Assembly: GCA_001781025.1 (NCBI GenBank)
Contig: MFJZ01000063.1
Coordinates: 2,742 to 15,961, forward strand
Direction: 5' to 3'
DNA from: Candidatus Gottesmanbacteria bacterium RIFCSPLOWO2_01_FULL_49_10
Lineage (GTDB): Bacteria; Patescibacteriota; Microgenomatia; UBA10105; UBA927
Length of the DNA stretch: 13,220 nt
Shown piece after piece: positions 6,238 to 12,662 of this stretch; within the stretch, counting starts at the first letter, position 1; each line of letters opens with the position of its first letter. The notes under the pieces are model-generated. The model made no database searches. It worked only from the letters and a program-made list of their open reading frames with translations, and had not been told where the DNA came from. A program made the position numbers and the translations under genes.

Positions 6238-7098
6238 ATGAATAAAATCAAAGGTCTTATTCTTGACGTGGACGGTGTATTAGTTGGCGGGAAGAAAGGC
6301 TATAATTGGCCAAATCCTCATCCGTTGATTATTCAAACTCTCAAATCGCTCCGTGCAAAAGACATTATAGTAAGCCTTTGTACTGGTAAAGGAACATTCT
6401 CGATAAAAAGCATTGTTGAAGCTGCACATCTCGATAATGTCCATATCGGTGATGGAGGAGCAATAGTTATCGATTTTTTACACAATAAAGTGATCGACCA
6501 ACACATTATCGAACGAGATATTGTTGGGAAAACGGTTGCGTTATTACTGCAAAATGGAATTTATGTAGAGTTGTATACGAAGGATGGGTACTATATTCAA
6601 AAAGATTTTGTTGGCGACAAAACAACAAAACATGTTGATATTTTAAATAGAGAACCAAGCATTGTCCCATCACTGGTAGAAATTTCTCATCAGCTTGATG
6701 TTGTGAAGATTATGCCTATAGCTAATGATGAGCAAGACAAACAAAGGATTGTTGACCTCGTTCATGGAGAAGTCAAAGAATTACCCCTACAATGGGGAGT
6801 GCATCCGACAGCGTTGTCATATCAATTTGGCATTATTACGGCAAACGGAATATCGAAAAGACAAGCAGCACAGGTCATTTCTGAATATACGAAGGTTCCT
6901 TTAACTGATATGCTTGGTATAGGCGATGGTATGACCGATTGGCAATTTATGGAAATCTGTGGCTATGCAGGGACTATGGGAAATGGATCACAAGAGTTAA
7001 AAGATAAAATTGTGATCAAAGGAGAACGAGGTTTTATTGGTGGGTCTGTTGACGAAAACGGTGTTTTAGGCATCCTGAAGCATTTTAACGTTGTATAG
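6238..7098 (+). CDS. HAD-superfamily phosphatase, Cof-like (HAD-IIB)
   Basis: 286 residues with all four HAD motifs. Motif I is LILDVDGVLV (nucleophile D10, acid/base D12). Motif II is the Thr in LCTGKGTF. Motif III is K207 in GISKRQAAQ, and motif IV is GIGDGMTDWQFME (D230, D234). The mid-chain insertion of about 100 residues between motifs II and III is the C2B cap of Cof-type enzymes, which dephosphorylate sugar phosphates, nucleotides or other small phosphoesters. The substrate is not readable. Start ATG 6238 has no Shine-Dalgarno; a TATAAA in repeat R2 lies 11 nt before it, so the mRNA may be nearly leaderless. It stands alone between repeats R2 and R3, in AT-rich DNA. Confidence 0.85.
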   Translation: MNKIKGLILDVDGVLVGGKKGYNWPNPHPLIIQTLKSLRAKDIIVSLCTGKGTFSIKSIVEAAHLDNVHIGDGGAIVIDFLHNKVIDQHIIERDIVGKTVALLLQNGIYVELYTKDGYYIQKDFVGDKTTKHVDILNREPSIVPSLVEISHQLDVVKIMPIANDEQDKQRIVDLVHGEVKELPLQWGVHPTALSYQFGIITANGISKRQAAQVISEYTKVPLTDMLGIGDGMTDWQFMEICGYAGTMGNGSQELKDKIVIKGERGFIGGSVDENGVLGILKHFNVV

Positions 7099-7135
7099 CA
7101 CATTCAATTGAGTCGAGGGAGTTTCTGTTGTTTTG

Positions 7136-7167
7136 AAATAGGGTATAACACTGTAAATAGTATTCCA
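7136..7167 (+). repeat. Intergenic repeat copy R3
   Basis: 32 nt from AAATAGG through TAAATAGTATTCCA. It is 26/32 identical to R1 and shares the 13-nt GTTTTGAAATAGG with R2 when extended to 7130. It lies in the 128-nt gap between the HAD gene and the VOC-like gene, 59 nt before the latter. TATAAC at 7144-7149 resembles a -10 box but lies about 78 nt before the next start. Confidence 0.68.
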
Positions 7168-7226
7168 ATCATCAAAAATGTATTTGAGACAAAGCTGATC
7201 GGAAGTGAGAATAGAATTAAGTATTT

Positions 7227-7937
7227 ATGACTTATGAAATAATGAACGTTTTTAAAAAGATATTTAGCGTTTTGTCTTGCAACGATACATTAGTTTTTAA
7301 AAACACACATTTACTTGATTGTTCTGATACAGAAATTTCTACACCCGTAGGAAATATTCTCCCTCTCTTATTAGAGCATAAAAGTAAGGTATCAGATCAT
7401 CCTGTTCATTTTGAATTATTGAAACAATTGATAGATAGATTAACCAGTGATCAATCAATCGTTCGATTAAATCACGTTGGTTTTTGTTATAAGGTTTCCT
7501 CTCAAGAAAAAGAGAAAGAAAGATTAAAGGAATTAATTAAACAAACAGAATTTCATGTATATCAAGAAATGTCTAGTGATGATGGGTTATGGTTGTTTAT
7601 AGGTGATACAAGCAAATGGGAAGAAGCGTTGATCGAGCTCCTGCCCGTTGAAAAGACAAAAGACAGATGGGTGGATTATTGGTTGCCTCATATGCACATT
7701 GACATTGATACGACGTTCACCGCACAGGAAATTGAAAATAGAGTTCGTTCAATTTTGAATACCTCTATAAAACCATATTTAATCACAATTGATGGAATTG
7801 TATATGTTGTAAGAAATTATCTAGGTAGTATTGACGGAGTAAATATTTATCTCGATTTGGCGACACGATCAAGAAATGTTCAATTTGCCAGACAACATTT
7901 GTTAACAAGAATCACGAAAATCAATCCGTCGGGTTGA
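7227..7937 (+). CDS. Unknown protein, possible VOC/YecM-like fold
   Basis: 236 residues, soluble, no signal peptide. No family is recognised with confidence. From about residue 80 the order RLNHVGFCYKV, a helix rich in Lys/Glu, then GLWLFIGDT, EALIELLPVEKTKD and WLPHMHIDIDT resembles a vicinal-oxygen-chelate or YecM-like module. In such a module a His early in the first strand, a Glu in the 'IELLP' strand and a later His would bind metal. The next part (VRSILNTSIKPYLITIDGIVYVVRNYLGSIDGVNIYLDLATRS) is again beta-rich. The N-terminal 75 residues are of unknown type. A second ATG at 7242 is an alternative start; no Shine-Dalgarno is seen near either. Very AT-rich (spot count of 7261-7320: 16/60 G+C). 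Function unknown; VOC-like is a guess from the motif order. Confidence 0.55.
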   Translation: MTYEIMNVFKKIFSVLSCNDTLVFKNTHLLDCSDTEISTPVGNILPLLLEHKSKVSDHPVHFELLKQLIDRLTSDQSIVRLNHVGFCYKVSSQEKEKERLKELIKQTEFHVYQEMSSDDGLWLFIGDTSKWEEALIELLPVEKTKDRWVDYWLPHMHIDIDTTFTAQEIENRVRSILNTSIKPYLITIDGIVYVVRNYLGSIDGVNIYLDLATRSRNVQFARQHLLTRITKINPSG

Positions 7938-8029
7938 TTAGGTTTAAATCTGGCATATTTTTGGTGATTTTGCTCTCACTTATTGTGACCTGATGAATAT
8001 TGTTCTACTGTCTGCTATTTCAAACGAGA

Positions 8030-8035
8030 TACAAT
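8030..8035 (+). promoter_or_regulatory. Possible -10 box of the dus operon
   Basis: TACAAT lies 6 nt before the ATG at 8042, so a transcript from it would begin at or next to the start codon (leaderless). No good -35 hexamer is seen 16-18 nt upstream. The gap 7938-8041 holds nothing else except CTATTTCAAA at 8015-8024, the reverse complement of the TTTGAAATAG core of repeats R2/R3. Confidence 0.35.
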
Positions 8036-8041
8036 ACCCTG

Positions 8042-8998
8042 ATGGTAAATTTTTGGCATCAATTGGCCATCATCAATAAACCCTTTCTCGTGTTGGCTCC
8101 CATGGACGGGGTGACGGATTTCGTGTTTCGGGAAATTATCGCCGGGACAGCCAAGCCGGACGTACTTTTCACTGAATTTACCAATACGGAAGCGTTGGTA
8201 TCCAAAGGGTACGACAACACCATCCACAGGCTTAAGTTTTCCCAAGCCCAGCGCCCAATCATCGCCCAGATATGGGGGTTAGATCCCAAGAATTTTTATA
8301 CCACTGCGCGACTCGTGAAAGACCTGGGGTTTGACGGCATTGATATAAACATGGGTTGCCCGGACCGCGCGGTGATGAAAATGGGATCCGGAGCGTCACT
8401 TATCAAAACCCCTACGCTCGCTGCGGAAATGATAGCCGCGACTAAAGAAGGGGCCCCCGGCATGCCGATAAGCGTGAAGACCCGTATTGGGGTGACCACC
8501 ATGGTGACCGAAACCTGGATCCGGTTTCTCCTTGAGCAACATATCGATGCGCTTACCATTCACGGGAGAACGGCAAAAGAGTTATCAAAAGTTCCGGCGC
8601 ACTGGGATGAAATCGGCAAGACCGTAAAACTACGGGATCACATTTCTCCCGGTACGATGGTTATCGGTAATGGAGATATTATGAGTTTGGAACAAGCAGG
8701 GCAGGCACACACCGCCTATGGGGTGGATGGGGTGATGATCGGCAAAGGAGTATTTCATAATCCCTGGGTGTTTGAGAGAATCCCCAAAAACCATACCGGC
8801 GCGGAGTCGTTGCAGCTACTTCTCAAACACACAAAATTGTTTTGCGATACCTACCCCTCCCCGCAGAGATTCCCTGCCATGAAAAAGTATTTTAAAATAT
8901 ACGTACGGTCATTTCGTGGTGCCACCTCACTCATCAGACAATTAATGGAAACGACAGACTTTTCGGAAGTCGAAAAACTTGTCAAACAATATATATAA
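8042..8998 (+). CDS. dus: tRNA-dihydrouridine synthase
   Basis: 318 residues from ATG 8042. It is an FMN TIM-barrel with APMDGVTDFVFRE (residues 19-31), then FDGIDINMGCPDR with the catalytic C106, and SVKTRIG with K146. It continues with LTIHGRTAKE carrying H174 and R176 for uridine positioning, VIGNGDI for phosphate binding of FMN, and GVDGVMIGKGVFHNPWVF. A helical C-terminal tRNA-binding region follows (about 250-318). The enzyme reduces a uridine in the D loop of tRNA with NADPH. Length is normal for the family. The frame is open to a TTG at 8000, but the extra 14 residues precede the first barrel strand and overlap the likely -10 box, so ATG 8042 is preferred. It begins the GC-richer backbone run; the next gene starts 3 nt after its stop. 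Confidence 0.92.
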   Translation: MVNFWHQLAIINKPFLVLAPMDGVTDFVFREIIAGTAKPDVLFTEFTNTEALVSKGYDNTIHRLKFSQAQRPIIAQIWGLDPKNFYTTARLVKDLGFDGIDINMGCPDRAVMKMGSGASLIKTPTLAAEMIAATKEGAPGMPISVKTRIGVTTMVTETWIRFLLEQHIDALTIHGRTAKELSKVPAHWDEIGKTVKLRDHISPGTMVIGNGDIMSLEQAGQAHTAYGVDGVMIGKGVFHNPWVFERIPKNHTGAESLQLLLKHTKLFCDTYPSPQRFPAMKKYFKIYVRSFRGATSLIRQLMETTDFSEVEKLVKQYI

Positions 8999-9001
8999 AT
9001 T

Positions 9002-9886
9002 ATGGACGTTCGGGAAATTTTGGCTAAATCGATTCTCAACCGCTGCGGGATACCGGGGATTGATTTTGTCGTCAACCCGTATATTGGTTGTCGATTTGCG
9101 TGCAAATATTGTTATGCCAGCTTCATGGGCAGGTTTGTGGGCAAAACCGTCGCCGACTGGGGAGAGTACGTGTATGCCAAAATGAACGCCCCGGAACTTC
9201 TTCGCGCGGAGTTGCCCAAAAAACTCAAGAATAAAGGGGTAGGTAAAGAGATATTTTTTTCCTCTGTCACGGACCCGTATCAGGGGATGGAGGTCAAATA
9301 CCAGTTGACCAGGGCGTGCCTGGAAGAGCTTCTCGCGTTTGGATTTAGCGGACTCGTGAGTATTCTGACGAAGTCAAATTTAGTCCTTCGGGATATCGAT
9401 CTTTTTAAGAAGTTGCCGCGCGTATCCGTGGGGCTTACCGTTACATCCACAGACGATGGCGTTTCGCGATTTTTTGAAACATACGCGCCTCCCTCCTCGC
9501 GCCGCATTGAAACGCTTACGACGTTAAACAAGGAAGGCATCAAAACATATGCATTCATCGGTCCGCTCCTTCCGCACTTCGTCGCACAAGAGGACGCACT
9601 GGACCGGCTGATGGCTGCCATTGCCGCAAGCGGTACGCGCGATATATTTGTGGAGCACCTCAATCTCTCTGCCTACATCCGAACGCGGCTCATGGCGGAG
9701 ATGAAAGGAGAGGAGAAGGCGATTGTTGAGAAGTTTTACTCATCCCAATCCAAGGAGTATCGGGAGGAGTTGGACAAACTGGTCCGGCGATTGTTAAAGA
9801 AGCACGGCCTCCGTCTCATCCTCAATCAAACGATTTACCATAAAGAGTTCCAGAAAGAACCCGATAAAGCCGTCCGCATCGTGTAA
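9002..9886 (+). CDS. Radical SAM protein, SplB-like (COG1533 type)
   Basis: 294 residues. The [4Fe-4S] site is C30-x3-C34-x2-C37 in GCRFACKYCYA, preceded by NPYIGC as in COG1533 proteins. The partial TIM-barrel follows: IFFSSVTDPYQGME (SAM/cluster side), LVSILTKS, SVGLTVTSTD and KTYAFIGPLLP. The family takes its name from spore photoproduct lyase, but this organism type does not sporulate and most members have no known substrate. It starts 3 nt after dus and ends 9 nt before surE, so it is almost certainly co-transcribed. The link with dus hints at RNA modification, but that is inference only. The C-terminal third is helical with many Lys/Glu. Confidence 0.85.
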   Translation: MDVREILAKSILNRCGIPGIDFVVNPYIGCRFACKYCYASFMGRFVGKTVADWGEYVYAKMNAPELLRAELPKKLKNKGVGKEIFFSSVTDPYQGMEVKYQLTRACLEELLAFGFSGLVSILTKSNLVLRDIDLFKKLPRVSVGLTVTSTDDGVSRFFETYAPPSSRRIETLTTLNKEGIKTYAFIGPLLPHFVAQEDALDRLMAAIAASGTRDIFVEHLNLSAYIRTRLMAEMKGEEKAIVEKFYSSQSKEYREELDKLVRRLLKKHGLRLILNQTIYHKEFQKEPDKAVRIV

Positions 9887-9895
9887 TATACGCCT

Positions 9896-10699
9896 ATGAC
9901 CATCAAAACCATTCTTCTTACCGGGGACGACGGGTACAAATCAATCGGCACGCGGCTCCTTGTTCATGCGCTGAGAGATCATTACGAGCTGGCCATAGCT
10001 GGGACGCTTACCCAACAAAGCAGCGTTGGCGGTTACATCAGCATAGGAGAAGGCGGAGGGTGGGGCGAGGATGAAGTGGACGGGGTAAAAGCTCTTTGGG
10101 TGGATGGCCATCCAGTAGATGCTATGGAGTGCGCACAGGCGTATTTTTCCGAGCAGTTTGACCTTGTTCTCTCGGGTATCAACTTGGGAGCCAATGTGAG
10201 CGCGTCCTTCATAACATCCGGTACGATGGCTGCTGCGGCTCGCGCCATCACGTTGGGGCTCGCGCCACGGAGTATTGCAATGAGTTGGCAGTGTCCGCCG
10301 AATCTTTGGCGCGGTGTCCATGACGGAGAGGAAGACATGACGCCGTATTTGGATTACCCTGCCAAAATAAGTAAAAGCATCCTCGAGTTGGCAATGAGTC
10401 ACGAGTTTTGGGGCGCGCCGTTTCTCAACGTAAACTTTCCGTCCAAAGCGGGTAGCCGCGTCCGGATGACGCAGTTTTTGCCCGATGTGAAGGAATATTA
10501 TAAATATCCGCTCATCATGGATCGGAGTACCATGCGTTTCACCTACCCCATTGCCTTTGCAGACAAGGTGAGTCATGACCCGCACTACGATACCGGCGCC
10601 ATGGCCTCCGGTTATATCTCCATTACCCCGCGCCAACGGGATATCTTAGATCGGGATATATACGATACGTACAGGAAAGAGACGTATCATGTAGCATAA
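9896..10699 (+). CDS. surE: SurE-like 5'/3'-nucleotidase
   Basis: 267 residues. The SurE fold is shown by ILLTGDDGYKSIG with metal ligands D11-D12, the QQSSVGGY segment holding the metal-binding Ser, WVDGHPVDAMECA (the 'G.P.D.v' motif) and LVLSGINLGANVS with metal ligand N96. SITSGT-like FITSGTMAAAARAITLGL and then FLNVNFP complete the pattern. SurE removes phosphate from nucleoside monophosphates and short polyphosphates. The normally conserved Asn in 'NDDG' is Gly here (G10), and a Gly-rich loop (GEGGGWGEDE, 51-60) is inserted after the Ser motif. No Shine-Dalgarno is seen; the gap from the radical SAM gene is 9 nt. Length is ordinary (250-270). Confidence 0.88.
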   Translation: MTIKTILLTGDDGYKSIGTRLLVHALRDHYELAIAGTLTQQSSVGGYISIGEGGGWGEDEVDGVKALWVDGHPVDAMECAQAYFSEQFDLVLSGINLGANVSASFITSGTMAAAARAITLGLAPRSIAMSWQCPPNLWRGVHDGEEDMTPYLDYPAKISKSILELAMSHEFWGAPFLNVNFPSKAGSRVRMTQFLPDVKEYYKYPLIMDRSTMRFTYPIAFADKVSHDPHYDTGAMASGYISITPRQRDILDRDIYDTYRKETYHVA

Positions 10700-10717
10700 A
10701 TAGGAAGATCAATCGCT

Positions 10718-11011
10718 ATGCGTGAGTATCAGAAAATGGTTGCCAAGATGACGGAAGAGCACAAAGAGCTCTTTGAGAACTTCAAGGACATTCATAACGA
10801 GTATGCCATGAATCCTCGGGAGTGGCAGAAGTTGTTTAACGAGTACGGAGCCGAAGTCGTAGAAATTATCCGCGAGTACGAACGCAAACTTTGTGCCAAT
10901 ATGGCCACCGGCAAATACGGCCAGTTTTCGGCAAGCCTTTCTGAGAAGTTCTGGTCCGAGGTCAAAAAGGTATTCCCCAAGATCGACTTCGTGGGAATTA
11001 AAATTGAGTAA
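10718..11011 (+). CDS. Conserved-looking 97-aa protein of unknown function
   Basis: 97 residues, charged and mostly helical (MTEEHKELFENFKDIHNEY, then REWQKLFNEYGAEVVEIIRE), ending in a compact segment GKYGQFSASLSEKFWSEVKKVFP and IDFVGIKIE. No domain is recognised and no catalytic motif stands out. It has one of the few good Shine-Dalgarno sites in the window, GGAAG at 10703-10707, 10 nt before ATG 10718. It sits 18 nt after surE and 6 nt before the SDR gene, so it belongs to the dus-NUDIX run. Base composition is like the surE neighbour, unlike the SDR gene that follows. It may bind RNA or a partner protein, but nothing in the sequence shows this. Confidence 0.75.
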   Translation: MREYQKMVAKMTEEHKELFENFKDIHNEYAMNPREWQKLFNEYGAEVVEIIREYERKLCANMATGKYGQFSASLSEKFWSEVKKVFPKIDFVGIKIE

Positions 11012-11017
11012 CGCGTT

Positions 11018-11887
11018 ATGATCTCTAAGCGAAACGATAGAATTGGGAAAACCATATTGTTGACTGGAGCTAGTTCGTACGTGGGTGCAAGGATGTACCT
11101 TGATCTAAAAGATAAATATAGAACGATCGGGACGTATTTTCATCATCCGTTATCAAAACGGTTTGTTCAATTAAACCTTACTAGCAAAGAAGCGGTGCAG
11201 AGAATATTCCATGAATTAACACCCGCAGTCGTTATTCACGTTGCCAATTACCCCAGTGGGAAAAACGCAATAAACAACGAAGAAGACTTTATCGCCCTAA
11301 ACGGAAAATCAACAAAATATGTCGTAGAGAGCGCAAATGAGATCGGTGCAAAAGTTATCTTTATTTCCTCACAAGCTGCCAATAACCCAAATGATCTTTA
11401 CGGGAAACTGAAAGTTACATCAGAGGATCAAGTAAAAAGCGTCCATGCGGGTTATCTTATACTTCGTCCATCGCTTATTGTAGGCTTGAGTCCGAATACA
11501 ATAAACGATAGGCCGTTTAATCGGATTTTGCGATGCCTAGAGGATAGAGTAAAAATTGCAGAATTTGATACGTCATGGAAGTTGCAACCGACATACCTTG
11601 GACACTTATCACAGATTATTGATAGAGTGATTCTTGGTAATGAATGGAATAAAATCGTTCCTGTCTTTATCAAAGAAATTGTGACGCAATATCAAATCGC
11701 TCATGACATACTCAGTCGCTTTAGGGTTAACGTGAATCCAATCGATTTACATCTCCGTATTCCTTTGAGCAAGGACGACGTAACTAATTTTGAGGCGCTT
11801 GATCTATCGCCTCATTCGTATCATGAAATGATTGAAACGATCATTGGCGAAATTAAAAACAGAAAGATGTTTAGTTTTTCGGAATGA
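11018..11887 (+). CDS. NAD(P)-dependent epimerase/reductase, RmlD-like extended SDR
   Basis: 289 residues. A Rossmann N-terminus is shown by KTILLTGASSYVG (G17, G23; the middle Gly of the usual GxxGxxG is S20). The catalytic set is S118 in IFISSQA and Y128-x3-K132 in DLYGKLK. VVIHVAN at 71-77 is the usual 'H.AA' strand. The order and length resemble dTDP-4-dehydrorhamnose reductase and related nucleotide-sugar reductases, so a role in making a surface sugar is likely. The C-terminal part (from about 185) is the variable substrate domain and is diverged. It is AT-richer than the neighbours (spot count 11281-11340: 23/60 G+C against 34/60 at 9661-9720), which suggests separate acquisition into the operon. 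Gaps are 6 nt before and 4 nt after. Confidence 0.82.
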   Translation: MISKRNDRIGKTILLTGASSYVGARMYLDLKDKYRTIGTYFHHPLSKRFVQLNLTSKEAVQRIFHELTPAVVIHVANYPSGKNAINNEEDFIALNGKSTKYVVESANEIGAKVIFISSQAANNPNDLYGKLKVTSEDQVKSVHAGYLILRPSLIVGLSPNTINDRPFNRILRCLEDRVKIAEFDTSWKLQPTYLGHLSQIIDRVILGNEWNKIVPVFIKEIVTQYQIAHDILSRFRVNVNPIDLHLRIPLSKDDVTNFEALDLSPHSYHEMIETIIGEIKNRKMFSFSE

Positions 11888-11891
11888 ACTT

Positions 11892-12362
11892 ATGATTACC
11901 TGCACGTTTGAAGACGGTGGAAAAGCGAGTTTTCGTCATATCGTGACGCATGCGATGGTCGAGGACCACGGGAAGCTCTTGTTGGTCAAGCGCACCGGCG
12001 ATATCTTAGAGACCGGCAAGTGGAGTTTACCCGGGGGATTTTTGAATCGTGACGAAACGGCCTCTCAGGGTATCCTGCGTGAACTTAAAGAGGAAACCGG
12101 CTGGGATGGGGAGATCATCTCCTGGTTTCGCATTAACACGAACCCTAACCGCCCACATGAGGATCGTCAAAACGTCGCAATAGACTTTCTCGTGAGGCCA
12201 ATACGCCAAACCGGTAATCCGGATGGAGAATCATCCAAGATTGAATGGATTGCTATTGAGAAGCTTTTCTCTTTTGATCAGTTTGCCTTCGACCATGGCG
12301 AGAGCATCAAGCGGTATCTCGCGTATCGAAAGCACCCGTTTCCTCTCCCTCTTTTTGATTGA
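11892..12362 (+). CDS. NUDIX hydrolase
   Basis: 156 residues from ATG 11892. The Nudix box is perfect: G49-x5-E55-x7-R63-E64-L65-x-E67-E68-x-G70, preceded by WSLPGGFL. The first strand block FRHIVTHAMVEDHGKLLLVKR and the later HEDRQNVAIDFLVRPI fit ADP-ribose pyrophosphatase or NadM/NrtR-like Nudix proteins, which cleave nucleoside diphosphates linked to another group. The substrate is open. The frame continues upstream to a TTG at 11832, but that part lies in the SDR gene, and ATG 11892, 4 nt past the SDR stop, is the natural start. It is the last gene before the 300-nt gap that carries the inverted-repeat element. Confidence 0.9.
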   Translation: MITCTFEDGGKASFRHIVTHAMVEDHGKLLLVKRTGDILETGKWSLPGGFLNRDETASQGILRELKEETGWDGEIISWFRINTNPNRPHEDRQNVAIDFLVRPIRQTGNPDGESSKIEWIAIEKLFSFDQFAFDHGESIKRYLAYRKHPFPLPLFD

Positions 12363-12377
12363 ACCGCTCTCTGAAAA

Positions 12378-12407
12378 TTTCAAATTGAAAATTTATTGTG
12401 GTATGCT
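12378..12407 (+). promoter_or_regulatory. Probable original dnaG promoter
   Basis: An extended -10, TGG-TATGCT (TATGCT 12402-12407), with a weak -35 TTTCAA (12378-12383) at 18 nt. It lies 9 nt before the ATGA at 12417. If the element 12421-12662 is taken out, that ATGA becomes the dnaG start codon and the mRNA would start within about 3 nt of it. Confidence 0.45.
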
Positions 12408-12420
12408 GCGGCCATTATGA

Positions 12421-12439
12421 CCGGGTAGTGAAACTTCAG
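12421..12439 (+). repeat. Left terminal inverted repeat
   Basis: CCGGGTAGTGAAACTTCAG, preceded by ATGA. It pairs with 12644-12662 apart from one A-C mismatch and one G-T wobble at the GA/AG position. Confidence 0.85.
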
Positions 12440-12476
12440 AACCAGGTAGTGAAAGCAAAGCTTCTACTACCTGGTT
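12440..12476 (+). repeat. Inner hairpin with the same repeat core
   Basis: The left arm AACCAGGTAGTGAAAGC (12440-12456), a three-base AAA loop, and the right arm GCTTCTACTACCTGGTT (12460-12476) give 17 pairs with one G-T wobble (12451/12465) and one A-C mismatch (12452/12464). The core CCRGGTAGT-GA-AA is the same as in the terminal repeats, with the same two non-Watson-Crick positions. No T-run follows, so it is not a normal terminator. Confidence 0.88.
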
Positions 12477-12647
12477 GGATTGAATCGATCTACCAAGGCA
12501 TACGTTCCTTGGAAGCTTATTTATTATGAAGCATGTCTCAATGAGCAAGATGCAAAACGCAGAGAAAACTATCTTAAAACTAGTCAAGGAGGGAGACTTC
12601 TCAAGCGCAGATTGAAAGAATACCTCTTTCACCTGCGTTTTGCCTGA
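12453..12647 (+). pseudogene. GIY-YIG nuclease remnant, C-terminal half only
   Basis: The frame is open from 12453 to a TGA at 12645-12647. It reads KQSFYYLVGLNRSTKAY, then VPWKLIYYEACLNEQDAKRR, ENYLKTSQGGRLLKRRL and KEYLFHLRFA. 'NRSTKA..PWKL.YYEA...DA..RE.YLK' is the C-terminal half of small GIY-YIG nucleases, including the metal-binding Glu of RRENYLK (compare FEKYLK in the intact gene at 4473). The GIY and YIG strands and the catalytic Arg are missing. After FYYL, which echoes the start of the domain, the frame jumps directly to GLNRSTK, suggesting an in-frame internal deletion of about 35 codons or erosion. There is no ATG; TTG 12480 is the only start-like codon. The FYYL codons are part of the right arm of the inner hairpin. 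Confidence 0.8.
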
Positions 12648-12662
12648 AGTTCTACTACCCGG
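12644..12662 (-). repeat. Right terminal inverted repeat
   Basis: Read on the minus strand: CCGGGTAGTAGAACTTCAG. It contains the TGA stop of the GIY-YIG remnant (12645-12647) and ends directly against the dnaG ATG at 12663. Confidence 0.85.

Larger units (their letters stand above)
12421..12662 (+). mobile_element. GIY-YIG associated inverted-repeat element inserted at the dnaG start
   Basis: A 242-bp segment with terminal inverted repeats: left CCGGGTAGTGAAACTTCAG (12421-12439) and right, read on the minus strand, CCGGGTAGTAGAACTTCAG (12662-12644), 17/19 matching. ATGA occurs immediately outside both ends (12417-12420 and 12663-12666), which looks like a 4-bp target duplication. Inside are a second long hairpin with the same repeat core (12440-12476) and the C-terminal half of a GIY-YIG nuclease (to 12647). 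No transposase is present. It could be an internally deleted derivative of a larger GIY-YIG element that is mobilised in trans. The 4-bp duplication could be chance (it includes a start codon), so the mobile nature is inferred from several features together. Confidence 0.68.

Noticed and set aside
5213..7167. Integron attC-like array
   Set aside because: The copies lack the paired inverted core sites of attC, there is no integrase in the window, and one unit is in opposite orientation. Kept only as a repeat finding.
9002..9886. True spore photoproduct lyase
   Set aside because: It has the family cluster motif, but nothing else points to spores, and the wider radical SAM family has many other roles.
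9941..10636. Long minus-strand ORF of 231 codons across surE
   Set aside because: It lies wholly inside surE, which carries all family motifs. The minus reading is rich in His/Arg and has no domain.
12440..12476. Inner hairpin as a terminator of the NUDIX run
   Set aside because: The stem is long, but no T-run follows, and its arms share sequence with the terminal repeats of the element.
12421..12662. CRISPR array
   Set aside because: The repeats are inverted and nested, not regularly spaced direct repeats with spacers, and no cas gene is present.
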